From Chitinophagaceae bacterium (GTDB taxonomy: Bacteria; Bacteroidota; Bacteroidia; Chitinophagales; Chitinophagaceae), in NCBI GenBank assembly GCA_003168265.1, contig PMSV01000023.1, forward strand, positions 570,001 to 634,000: a stretch of DNA of 64,000 nucleotides, in the 5' to 3' direction. Shown here piece by piece: positions 8,593-16,678 of the stretch. The notes beneath the pieces are model-generated. The model was not told where the DNA came from. It saw nothing but the letters and a program-made list of their open reading frames with translations, and made no database searches. Numbering within the stretch: position 1 is the first letter of the stretch; every line of letters starts with the position of its first letter. The position numbers were made by a program, and so were the translations under genes.

Positions 8593-8895
8593 ATGTCACA
8601 TTTATTATATTTTCTTTTCTTTGTTTTGGCGGCAATAGCGATTTCCATAATTTTTATCATTCAGCACAAAAGGAATGGCCATACGGAATTATACAAGGAG
8701 GGAGTTCATAATGAAAACGAAGGTGATTATGCACTGGCCCTGCAAAATTATAGTGACGCTTTGACTGAGATCCGCAGACGCAATGTCGATCATAAGTTTG
8801 GATTAAAGATTGAAGAAAGGATCAAAATTCTCCGCACGCTCATTGACTACGAAAAAGGCTTTCAAACCAGCCACCCCGTTTATAAGGCGTTTTGA
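8593..8895 (+). CDS. Small membrane-anchored protein with a TPR-like helix pair
   Basis: A 100-residue protein. Residues about 4-25 form one hydrophobic segment (LLYFLFFVLAAIAISIIF), followed by a basic stretch and a segment resembling one tetratricopeptide unit (ELYKEGVHNENEGDYALALQ, then NYSDALTEI). The rest is charged helix. One TPR-like unit is too little to name a partner. It stands alone between a minus-strand small ORF and a minus-strand secreted protein. The stop codon lies inside the second copy of the 21-base repeat. Confidence 0.65.
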   Translation: MSHLLYFLFFVLAAIAISIIFIIQHKRNGHTELYKEGVHNENEGDYALALQNYSDALTEIRRRNVDHKFGLKIEERIKILRTLIDYEKGFQTSHPVYKAF

Positions 8896-8913
8896 TTAGA
8901 ATCAACTGTCTGC
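8893..8913 (+). repeat. Copy 2 of the exact 21-base repeat
   Basis: Identical to 6473-6493. The TGA at the start of this copy is the stop codon of the preceding 100-residue gene; in copy 1 the repeat starts just after the stop of the response regulator. Sequences beyond the 21 bases are not clearly alike. Confidence 0.75.
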
Positions 8914-9100
8914 ATTTCCTTATCCCGTTCCAATCCTGATTTCTCCAGAGAAAATTGTGAACAAGGATGGCGGTATTTTATTTGCAAAAGACTAAAGGAA
9001 TATTTGGGTAGTAGTAAATAATTGAATATCCATAGACTTTTTCTTTAATAAAAACTATTATGTCATTAGCTTTTCGGGGTTCTGAATTAATGAATCAACT

Positions 9101-9742
9101 TCAATCCACATTACTTAGAATCACATGAAGCTTCTCCAGAAAGATCACTTTGCGACCATTTTGGATAGCCGGGATCCAGCCCTGGCTCTCCCTGATGGCC
9201 AATTTTGTTAAATTGACAATATTCGGATCTTTGCCGCCCTGGATGACCCTAAGGTCACTCACCTGACCATTCAGATGCACGATAAACTGAACTGTTATAT
9301 CTTCCGGATTGGTATTTTTAAGTTCTGCCTGGTGCTTCCTGCAGAATTCTACTATGTACTGATCCCAGGCTTTTTTTCTGCCATCGAATTCCGGCTCATG
9401 CTCCACTTTGGTGAATAACATTGTATTGTCAACAATTGCAGCTTTCACTTTTGCGCATGTGGATGGATATTGATCTTCATAATCCCAATCAACATGTTCA
9501 TAATTATAAGCTTCACCTGTCTTTAGAACGACAACGATGGTCTGGTGAGAAAAATCAGGCTGAATGGAAGCGATATCATCTTCTTTAAGCAGATGCAATA
9601 TGGGTAAGGAATCTGTAGGAAGACTGTCGGCTAATATAATATTCGTTCTTAAGATAACATATTTACCGCCATTTGCAGATATGTTTGCAACTGTTATACA
9701 GAACAGGACAATCAGGAGTATAAGGGCAAGATGCTTTTTCAT
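9101..9742 (-). CDS. Secreted protein with a TonB C-terminal-like domain
   Basis: A 213-residue protein with a signal peptide (hydrophobic residues 5-22, likely cut near ISANGG). The C-terminal 80 residues fit the TonB_C fold found in many Bacteroidota periplasmic proteins: ITVQFIVHLNGQVSDLRVIQ, then NLTKLAIRESQGWIPAIQNGRK and VIFLEKLHVIL (written here in pieces). There is no membrane anchor or proline-rich linker of a true TonB energy transducer, so it is more likely a stand-alone periplasmic protein carrying the domain. Function unknown. Confidence 0.65.
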   Translation of the reverse strand: MKKHLALILLIVLFCITVANISANGGKYVILRTNIILADSLPTDSLPILHLLKEDDIASIQPDFSHQTIVVVLKTGEAYNYEHVDWDYEDQYPSTCAKVKAAIVDNTMLFTKVEHEPEFDGRKKAWDQYIVEFCRKHQAELKNTNPEDITVQFIVHLNGQVSDLRVIQGGKDPNIVNLTKLAIRESQGWIPAIQNGRKVIFLEKLHVILSNVD

Positions 9743-9767
9743 TGAAATGGTTATTTTAAGAAAGTTA

Positions 9768-9775
9768 CAAAAATA
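9768..9775 (-). promoter_or_regulatory. Candidate -7 element for the gene at 9101-9742
   Basis: On the minus strand this is TATTTTTG, matching the Bacteroidota TAnnTTTG element. A partial -33 match, TTTA (9800-9797), lies 21 bases upstream. The start codon is 25 bases downstream. Confidence 0.4.
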
Positions 9776-9868
9776 GTAAATGGAAAGTCTTACCCCTAAA
9801 TCTATCCATCCCGATAATAGAAAAAATTGCCATTTAATGTCGTTATAAAATATCTGAGAGAAGGATTA

Positions 9869-9876
9869 TATTTTTG
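9869..9876 (+). promoter_or_regulatory. Candidate -7 element for the gene at 9906
   Basis: TATTTTTG matches TAnnTTTG and lies 29 bases before the ATG. I see no clear TTTG at the expected distance upstream. Confidence 0.35.
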
Positions 9877-9905
9877 TATTTTTAATTAATCATAAAACTT
9901 TAATT

Positions 9906-10628
9906 ATGAAAATCAGATTCCTTCCTCTACTTGTTTTACTATTTGTTTCGGGAATGAAAACGTTTTCGCAAGAAAACAGGTTTATTGAAATCAGTGCTAT
10001 AGACACCATCCAACTTAAGCCTTTAAGATTCTACTATGAGATTTCTGTTCAGAATAATTATTCGTTTAATTCTTCTATGATTAGTTCTAACATGACGAAA
10101 ATAAGTGGAGATACGGGAAACGATAATTCATTCAAACGCAAAAAGGCAGCAGGTGCTTATGCCAAACAAATCATGGATCTGCTGGAAGCTAATAAATATT
10201 CGTATAAGTTAGATGAAGAAAGTAATTACACAATCAATGCATTTAACCGCTCCAGCGATTCTACGATATTGGTTACTTTAAGTTCGGAAGCTGAATTAAA
10301 GAATTTATATCATCTCCTCCTTCCTTTACAGAATATCAGTTCACATATCTCAAGAATTGAGTATGAATCAGCTGCTCCTTATTGGGCAGGATTATATTCA
10401 AGGCTATTTCTAAAAGCAAAAATGGAAGCTTCAACGATAGCATCATTTTCGGGCAGTTCAATCGGGCAGCTTATTTCTATTGAGGAGGAGAGAAACCTTT
10501 TTACAGATATAGTAGATGAAATCAAGAACTCTGAGGCAGGCGCAGCACTTCTGGCACTTAACAAAGGGAAAAATAATTTAGACAAAAAAGTATTCAAAAA
10601 AATCCTGTTCAAGTTTCAATTAAAATGA
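9906..10628 (+). CDS. Secreted SIMPL-domain-like protein
   Basis: A 240-residue protein with a signal peptide (cut near TFSQENR). The layout, a short strand with ISAIDTIQLKP, a helix KKAAGAYAKQIMDLLEANKY, strands, and a second helix region AKMEASTIASFSGSSIGQL, resembles the SIMPL/DUF541 fold, in which a repeated beta-alpha unit ends with a helix of the type ARxKAxxLAxxxGxxLG. The match is in pattern rather than in strong motifs. The role is unknown and probably periplasmic. It is divergent from the TonB_C-like gene. Confidence 0.5.
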   Translation: MKIRFLPLLVLLFVSGMKTFSQENRFIEISAIDTIQLKPLRFYYEISVQNNYSFNSSMISSNMTKISGDTGNDNSFKRKKAAGAYAKQIMDLLEANKYSYKLDEESNYTINAFNRSSDSTILVTLSSEAELKNLYHLLLPLQNISSHISRIEYESAAPYWAGLYSRLFLKAKMEASTIASFSGSSIGQLISIEEERNLFTDIVDEIKNSEAGAALLALNKGKNNLDKKVFKKILFKFQLK

Positions 10629-10832
10629 AGTCCTTCAGATTTTCAATTTCTCAGGTTGCCGGATGTATCCAGGAAACAAATATGATCAGTTATTAGTTTA
10701 TTCGTTTAAAAGTCAGCTTATTATTTGCCGAGAAGGGGAGGCTTCAACAGATTGCTATCCCCAAGGCAGACAGGATCTGTCATCCAAAGGTTTTTGTCAG
10801 ACAATCCTTAGCTTTCCGCATGACATGAAGTT

Positions 10833-11654
10833 TTAGGGATACAGAACCGGATTAATTGGTGAATCTATTATTTCACCAACAGCAACTCCGGGACACCATG
10901 TTTCCCAATCGTTAATTTGATTTTTATTTTCCGGCTTTTTCAATTTCATATCCTTGTCCATGTAAATGATGGTCATTACTTTCCTCATCTGGTTAGTAAT
11001 ATTGGCTCCGGCACGGTGAAAGATCCAACCGGAGTGAAAACTGATCTCGCCTGCATCAAATGGTTCAATGACATGCTTGAAATCGGATACTTTTAGCTTT
11101 TGCCGGATAATGATTTCGCTTTCGTCGCCAATTTCCAATTCCCTCCCATCGACAATTTGGTGGCTGCCTGCACTAAATTCCAAAGGCCCTAAAGCCAATG
11201 GAGTTGCCTGCAAGGGAATCCATGCAGTAACAGTTTTATCAGTTTCCAATGGCCAATAATATTGATCGGCGTGCCATGGTGTAATGCCACCTCTGCCTTC
11301 CTTAAACAATGCCTGGTCATGGTAAATTCGTACACCATCTGTCCGGAGTAAATCTGTAGCAATTTTTGCAAGGCGTTTGCAAAAAATAAGTTCTCTGACA
11401 ATTTCATCTTCCCGCCACAGGTTGAACAATTGTAAAAACGCTTTTCCATAGGTGCTTCTTTCCTCCATGGGAGTTTCAACCGCATTCATTTTTGTTACCC
11501 GCTGAGTAATGACTTCATTGAAAAATTCAAGTGTTGATTCATCCAATACAGTTTTAAGTTTTATATAACTGTTTATCTGATAGAAATCTATTTGCTCTTT
11601 TGACAATTCGTAGAATTTCCGTAAATTATTTTGTATAGCGGAAGGGAGTTTCAT
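10833..11654 (-). CDS. Phytanoyl-CoA dioxygenase (PhyH)-family Fe(II)/2-oxoglutarate oxygenase
   Basis: A 273-residue enzyme of the PhyH family. The iron ligands are visible: HAD in TPWHADQYYWPL (His about 128, Asp about 130) and the distal His about 213 in GWIFHRAGAN, with an Arg a few residues on (MRKVMTII) for 2-oxoglutarate. Length fits the family. The substrate cannot be told from sequence; relatives act on lipids, secondary metabolites and amino acids. No biosynthetic cluster surrounds it. Confidence 0.82.
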   Translation of the reverse strand: MKLPSAIQNNLRKFYELSKEQIDFYQINSYIKLKTVLDESTLEFFNEVITQRVTKMNAVETPMEERSTYGKAFLQLFNLWREDEIVRELIFCKRLAKIATDLLRTDGVRIYHDQALFKEGRGGITPWHADQYYWPLETDKTVTAWIPLQATPLALGPLEFSAGSHQIVDGRELEIGDESEIIIRQKLKVSDFKHVIEPFDAGEISFHSGWIFHRAGANITNQMRKVMTIIYMDKDMKLKKPENKNQINDWETWCPGVAVGEIIDSPINPVLYP

Positions 11655-11810
11655 TTATTTGGAAAAATTCGTTTTATAAATTTAACTGATAATAAAGGAT
11701 TAACAAAAAGCTATACTATATTGAAGCAATTTATCTATCCATGATTAAATATGCTATACAGTAGGAGGCCAGAACCTGATTAGGCGATGTGAAATGCAAA
11801 AAAAATTGAC

Positions 11811-12305
11811 GTGAGCAAAGAACAAACAAAGGACCTCTTGAAGTTTCTGAAGCCGTTTGGTGACGACACAATTGAATTAGTTCTGTGGCTTAGAGATTTT
11901 GCATGGAGCTTATGCCCAAGCGCAAACGAATTGATTTATGACAATTTTAATGCTGTTGCTGTTGGCTGGTCGCCTACTGAGAAGGCCGGACATACTGTTT
12001 GCTCAATTGCTGTTTTCAGGACGAATAAGAATATTCAGTTTGGCTTTTATTGGGGAAGTGAACTTTCGGACCCTGAAAGAATTCTTTTAGGAAAAGGCAA
12101 CCAGTATCGTTACATTCTTGTGACAGATAAAATGAAATTTCCAAAGGACTACATTAAGAAACTTGTAAATGAGGCATATGCGAATTCTCTGGCAAAAGTT
12201 AAAGACCATAAGGAAATTATAAATGGACATACAATCATAAAATCAGTTTCAGACAAAAAGCGATCAACCAAAGGGAAGAAAACACCTGAGACTAGAAAGA
12301 AATAG
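11811..12305 (+). CDS. DUF1801-like protein
   Basis: A 164-residue cytosolic protein from a GTG start. The helix LLKFLKPFGDDTIELVLWLRD, split here as LLKFLKPFGD and DTIELVLWLRD, followed by CPSANELIYDNFNAV and a later short sheet, resembles the DUF1801/YdhG fold. The C-terminus is a lysine-rich tail (KKRSTKGKKTPETRKK), unusual for the family and possibly nucleic-acid binding. DUF1801 proteins have frataxin-like folds but no agreed function. It is monocistronic; the start is uncertain, as no ATG is available in frame nearby. Confidence 0.6.
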   Translation: MSKEQTKDLLKFLKPFGDDTIELVLWLRDFAWSLCPSANELIYDNFNAVAVGWSPTEKAGHTVCSIAVFRTNKNIQFGFYWGSELSDPERILLGKGNQYRYILVTDKMKFPKDYIKKLVNEAYANSLAKVKDHKEIINGHTIIKSVSDKKRSTKGKKTPETRKK

Positions 12306-12501
12306 TTTTGAGGTTATGGCAGACGTAGGCCTGCTGCCGGCGAGAGGATTGCAATTAAGCTGGGGAGGGAACCATTTATAAGAGAATAATGTTAGACACA
12401 CAAATATCGAACATATATGAGGGGAAGGAGAATATTAAATCACACCCGGATCATCTTCAAGAGTAAAGAATTATGGAATATTCTAAACGATTCATAGGCT
12501 C

Positions 12502-13569
12502 TCAGCGCCTCCCCATTGCCTTAAGATAAGCGACATGTGAAGCAACCGCATAACGGACCTTGGGATATTCAATATAGACCAAACCGTATTCGGCGCAAAT
12601 CTGCCTTATGATGCGGCTGATGGCCGGGTAATGGACATGGGAGATCTTTGGAAACAGATGATGTTCGATCTGAAAATTGAGGCCTCCGACGAGCCAGCTT
12701 ACGAGTTTATTGCCGGTTGCGAAATTGGCTGTAGTCTTGATCTGATGTACGGCCCATTCGTCATCCATCCTACCTGTGCTTACATTGGCTACCGGGAAGG
12801 CTGTTTCTGTGACCGTATGTGCCAATTGGAAAACAATACTCAGCACAAATCCGGCAAAACAGGAAAAGGCGAGAAAACCGACCAGCCAGGGTATGAATCC
12901 GACCATATAGATGGGCAGCAATATGAATAAGAATAAGTGAGCTAGTTTAAAGGACCAGAATACAAAGTGATCGGAAATTTTCATCTTCTTCAAGGGCATT
13001 TCGCCAACGCGGTGACTGAAGTATTTCTGATAATCCATTATAAATATCCAGGTGATATAGAGCAGGCAATAGAAGAACCAGAAATAAAGGTGCTGGTACC
13101 GGTGCAACTTGTATTTTTTCTGAGTGGCGCTTAATCGCATCCAGGGCTGGATATCGATATCATCGTCCATTCCATCCACATTGGTATAGGCATGATGGAT
13201 GACATTGTGTTTCACGTTCCACATGAAGCTATTGCCACCGAGGATATTGAGAGAAAGTGCCGCGAGCTTGTTGACTGTATGGTTCTTGCTGAAACTTCCA
13301 TGGGCCCCGTCGTGCATGACGTTAAAGCCAATAGCTGCTACAACGCAACCAAGCAGGATGCATTCCGGAATTGCCACCCATGCAATTGGAGTAAAGAATA
13401 CCAGGTGGATATAAATTATCACAAAAAGGCTCATTAAAACTATGGCCTTGAGAAAAAGCTGGTAATTACCAGTAGTAGACCTTCCCGCTTCGGTAAAATA
13501 ATCACTTATCCTTTTTTTCATATCTGCATGAAAAGAAGAGGGGAAATTAGAGAATTTGGGCAATGACAT
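12502..13569 (-). CDS. Membrane fatty acid desaturase
   Basis: A 355-residue acyl-lipid desaturase. The three histidine boxes are clear: HDGAHGSF (about 106), HHAYTNVDGMDDD (about 125) and QIEHHLFP (about 302). Hydrophobic pairs flank them at about 40-85 and 190-245. The QxxHH form of the third box is found in front-end and linoleoyl-type desaturases, though this protein has no fused cytochrome b5 domain. It acts in the inner membrane and needs electrons from a partner not encoded here. Such enzymes adjust membrane fluidity; the double-bond position cannot be told. Confidence 0.88.
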   Translation of the reverse strand: MSLPKFSNFPSSFHADMKKRISDYFTEAGRSTTGNYQLFLKAIVLMSLFVIIYIHLVFFTPIAWVAIPECILLGCVVAAIGFNVMHDGAHGSFSKNHTVNKLAALSLNILGGNSFMWNVKHNVIHHAYTNVDGMDDDIDIQPWMRLSATQKKYKLHRYQHLYFWFFYCLLYITWIFIMDYQKYFSHRVGEMPLKKMKISDHFVFWSFKLAHLFLFILLPIYMVGFIPWLVGFLAFSCFAGFVLSIVFQLAHTVTETAFPVANVSTGRMDDEWAVHQIKTTANFATGNKLVSWLVGGLNFQIEHHLFPKISHVHYPAISRIIRQICAEYGLVYIEYPKVRYAVASHVAYLKAMGRR

Positions 13570-13686
13570 GATAAAAATTGAGATCTAATGCTTTAAAAAA
13601 CAGACACAAGTTAGCCTATTTCGACGGATTGATTATGTTAAATCCTGACTTACTATGAAAACGTCAAAGCTGGCAATTTGTTTTCC

Positions 13687-14424
13687 CTAAGTGTCAAATT
13701 GAATAAAAGAGTCCAGGCTGGAAACTCCAATCATTTTTTCTGTGATGAAGCCTTCTGCATAAGGCACACCGATCATTTTCCCGAACATCTGGTGTCTCCC
13801 GATGATCGAGTTAAGAAACTCTGGAGTTGAGATATAGGTTTGGGGTTCATTCTGGCCATACTCCGATGAAAAAAACTGGGAGGAATATGCCTGGACGGAC
13901 TGCAGTTTTTTTTCAAAGACAGCGCTTATATCATATACAAAAGAAGGGGCATAGTAGCGGTCCTGGATATAGTGGAAGACATATTTGGGTCTCCAGGCGG
14001 TCTGCGGCTTTCCCTCCTTATCAAAGGTTTCGATCTTTCTCAATCCGCTTAAGAAACAGGAATCTTTGATCAGATGCCCCGCCCGGCCATGGTCGGGATG
14101 CCTGTCATTCAATGTATTGGCCAGTACAATTTCGGGTTGGTACTCCCGGATGGCCTGGATCAGCAAACGCTGATGCTCTTCGTCATTTTTAAAAAAGCCA
14201 TCCGCCATTTCCAGATTTTTCCTGAAATCGAGACCCATGATGGCTGCAGCCAATGTGGACTCCTTCAAACGAAGTTCTGCTGTGCCCCTTGTTCCCAGCT
14301 CTCCCCGGGTAAGGTCGATGACTCCGATTTTTTTTCCCAGCGATTTTTCCATCATCAGGGTTCCCGAGCAGCCGAGCTCGGCGTCATCCGGATGAACGGC
14401 AATGGCCATTATATCTATTTTCAT
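13687..14424 (-). CDS. bshB1: N-acetylglucosaminyl-L-malate deacetylase (bacillithiol biosynthesis BshB1)
   Basis: A 245-residue LmbE/PIG-L family deacetylase. The zinc motif AVHPDDAELGC (residues 9-19) and the later RHPDHGRAGHLI are present. The stretch GVIDLTRGELGTRGTAELR is characteristic of BshB1, which deacetylates GlcNAc-malate in the second step of bacillithiol synthesis in the cytosol. Length is normal. The other bsh genes are not in the window, which is usual in Bacteroidota. It is divergent from lpdA across a 144-base gap. Confidence 0.88.
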   Translation of the reverse strand: MKIDIMAIAVHPDDAELGCSGTLMMEKSLGKKIGVIDLTRGELGTRGTAELRLKESTLAAAIMGLDFRKNLEMADGFFKNDEEHQRLLIQAIREYQPEIVLANTLNDRHPDHGRAGHLIKDSCFLSGLRKIETFDKEGKPQTAWRPKYVFHYIQDRYYAPSFVYDISAVFEKKLQSVQAYSSQFFSSEYGQNEPQTYISTPEFLNSIIGRHQMFGKMIGVPYAEGFITEKMIGVSSLDSFIQFDT

Positions 14425-14520
14425 CCAGTAAAAATAATGGGTTCGGCCTGAAAAACAGCCTGGCCCAGACCTGAACTTTCAGACATTCGGACCGGATGGC
14501 GGATTCTCATATTGTTTCTT

Positions 14521-14528
14521 TAAGTTTG
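14521..14528 (+). promoter_or_regulatory. Candidate -7 element for lpdA
   Basis: TAAGTTTG fits TAnnTTTG, 40 bases before the lpdA ATG. No convincing -33 TTTG was found upstream. Confidence 0.35.
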
Positions 14529-14568
14529 CAGCCGTTTATTTCAGTAAATCAACTAATAAATCAAGTTT

Positions 14569-15972
14569 ATGGCATACGATGTCGTTGTTCTTGGAAGCGG
14601 TCCCGGTGGTTATGTTGCTGCCATCCGTGCATCTCAGCTAGGTTTACAGACAGCAATAGTTGAAAAGGAAAGCCTGGGAGGCATCTGCCTGAACTGGGGC
14701 TGTATCCCTACCAAGGCCCTGCTGAAAAGCGCACAAGTTTACCAGGATATCCTGCATGCCAAAGAGTTCGGCATCGAGGCCAGTGGAAGCCCTGATTTTG
14801 CGGCTGTCATTAAAAGAAGCAGGGGAGTCGCAGACAAGATGAGCAAGGGAGTTCAGTTTCTCATGAAGAAAAACAAGATCGATGTGGTCATGGGCTATGG
14901 AAAACTGAAAGCCAAGGGACAATTAGAAGTAGCAGGAGCCGATGGAAAGACGCAGGTTTTGGAAGCCAAACATATCATCGTCGCTACGGGTGCAAGAAGC
15001 AAGGAATTACCCAACCTTAAACAGGACGGGAAAAAGATCGTCGGATACCGCGAGGCCATGGTCCTGCCCGAAAAACCCAAAAGCATCATTGTTGTAGGCA
15101 GCGGCGCCATCGGAGTGGAATTTGCCTATTTCTACTTCAGCATGGGAGCTAAAGTGACGATTGTTGAGTTTCTGCCAAGGATCGTCCCTGTGGAAGACGA
15201 AGAAATATCCAAGGAGCTTGAAAAGAATTATAAAAAACTCGGGATCGATGTTCTGACGAACAGCGAGGTCACCAGTGTGGATACTTCGGGAGAGGGAGTG
15301 AAGGCTAAGGTGAAGAACCAGACTGGTGAAATTGTTTTGGAAGCGGATGTGCTTTTGAGTGCAGTGGGTGTGACGGCCAATATCGAAAATATCGGCCTGG
15401 AAACCCTGGGTGTGAAAACGGATAAGGGAAAGATTGCCGTTGACAAATTCTATCAGACCAACGTGACCGGAATCTATTCCATCGGGGATTGCGCTCCCGG
15501 ACAAGCTCTTGCGCATGTGGCTTCCAAAGAAGGAATTATCTGTGTAGAAAACATAGCTTATAACGAGAAAAAATACAACCACCAGCCTGAACCCATCGAT
15601 TATGGCAATGTTCCCGGCTGCACTTATTGCACACCGGAAATCGCTTCAGTCGGTCTAACCGAGAAACAGGCAAAGGATGCCGGCTACGAAATCAAAGTGG
15701 GCAAATTCCCGCTGAGTGCTTCGGGCAAGGCCTCTGCGGCCGGACATACTGAGGGTTTCATCAAAGTAGTTTTTGACGCCAAATACGGCGAATGGCTGGG
15801 AACGCATATGATCGGTTACAATGTCACTGAAATCATCATTGAAACTGTTCTGGGCAGGAAACTGGAAACGACCTACCAAGAAGTGCTGAATAGCATCCAT
15901 CCTCATCCGACGATCAGCGAGAGCGTGAAAGACGCGATCGAAGTGGCTTATGGAGAGGCGATACATTTGTAG
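14569..15972 (+). CDS. lpdA: Dihydrolipoyl dehydrogenase (E3)
   Basis: A 467-residue flavoprotein that reoxidises lipoyl groups of 2-oxoacid dehydrogenases and the glycine cleavage system using NAD+. Visible marks are the FAD motif VLGSGPGGYVAAIR (8-20), the redox disulfide GGICLNWGCIPTK (Cys 40 and 45), the NAD motif VVGSGAIGVEFAYF (about 174), SIGDCAPG and the active-site dyad HPHPTISE at the C-terminus. Length is typical. No E1 or E2 genes are nearby; gcvP, which also depends on an E3 through H-protein, lies 20 kb away. Confidence 0.95.
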   Translation: MAYDVVVLGSGPGGYVAAIRASQLGLQTAIVEKESLGGICLNWGCIPTKALLKSAQVYQDILHAKEFGIEASGSPDFAAVIKRSRGVADKMSKGVQFLMKKNKIDVVMGYGKLKAKGQLEVAGADGKTQVLEAKHIIVATGARSKELPNLKQDGKKIVGYREAMVLPEKPKSIIVVGSGAIGVEFAYFYFSMGAKVTIVEFLPRIVPVEDEEISKELEKNYKKLGIDVLTNSEVTSVDTSGEGVKAKVKNQTGEIVLEADVLLSAVGVTANIENIGLETLGVKTDKGKIAVDKFYQTNVTGIYSIGDCAPGQALAHVASKEGIICVENIAYNEKKYNHQPEPIDYGNVPGCTYCTPEIASVGLTEKQAKDAGYEIKVGKFPLSASGKASAAGHTEGFIKVVFDAKYGEWLGTHMIGYNVTEIIIETVLGRKLETTYQEVLNSIHPHPTISESVKDAIEVAYGEAIHL

Positions 15973-16016
15973 AGGTTCAGCACCTGAGTTCTTAATTTTA
16001 CAAAAAAATCAGGTTT

Positions 16017-16508
16017 ATGAGCATATCCAAGCAGCTTATCAGCAACTGCCTCTGGTTTGATTCAGAGGCTGAGCAGGCGGCGAAATTTTATGTCTCTATC
16101 TTACCCAATTCCAGGATAATTGGGACTTCCCAATACGGCGAAGAAGGATTTGAATATCATCACAGGCCGGCAGGATCGGTCATGACCGTTTGGTTCGTTC
16201 TTGACGGCCAGGAATTTATGGGTCTGAACGGAGGGCCTTTGTACAAATTCAACGAATCGATTTCCCTGATGATTTATTGCAAAGACCAGGAAGAGATCAA
16301 TCATTTCTGGAATAAACTTACAGAAGGCGGCCAGGAGAACGTTTGCGGTTGGCTCAAAGACAAATTCGGCCTGTCCTGGCAGGTGATCTGGTCCGAATGG
16401 GGGCGATTGATGGTGGATAAGGAGAAATCAAAAAGACTCATGAACACTCTTTTTACGATGCGCAGGCCGATAATAGAGGAATTTGAGAAAGCAATTAACG
16501 GTCTTTAG
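16017..16508 (+). CDS. VOC-family protein, 3-demethylubiquinone methyltransferase-like (PF06983)
   Basis: A 163-residue protein beginning ISNCLWFDSEAEQAAKFYVS, the usual start of the PhnB/3-dmu-9_3-mt group of the glyoxalase/bleomycin fold. Further marks are GQEFMGLNGGP and DKFGLSWQVI near residue 121. Despite the family name these proteins are not ubiquinone methyltransferases; most are of unknown role. The ATG is 45 bases after lpdA, so read-through transcription is possible. Confidence 0.82.
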   Translation: MSISKQLISNCLWFDSEAEQAAKFYVSILPNSRIIGTSQYGEEGFEYHHRPAGSVMTVWFVLDGQEFMGLNGGPLYKFNESISLMIYCKDQEEINHFWNKLTEGGQENVCGWLKDKFGLSWQVIWSEWGRLMVDKEKSKRLMNTLFTMRRPIIEEFEKAINGL

Positions 16509-16595
16509 AAAATAGGATACTTTAGCCCTTCTGATAACCAGATAATTAACCAGGCGCCTGGCTCAAACTCGGGCCCAATTCCCATCCTTTTTCTT

Positions 16596-16603
16596 TATTT
16601 TTG
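16596..16603 (+). promoter_or_regulatory. Candidate -7 element for secA
   Basis: TATTTTTG fits TAnnTTTG and lies 76 bases before the preferred secA start at 16679. No clear -33 match. If right, it argues against a TTG start at 16601, which would lie within the element itself. Confidence 0.4.
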
Positions 16604-16678
16604 CAGCCCTGTCAATTTGACTTGGACGGGTTTGTAGCATTTTTTTTGACAGGCAAAGGTTTTATTATTAATAATTGG

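Noticed and set aside
16601-16678. N-terminal extension of SecA from a TTG
   Set aside because: The 26 extra residues do not resemble any SecA start and would begin within the candidate -7 element.
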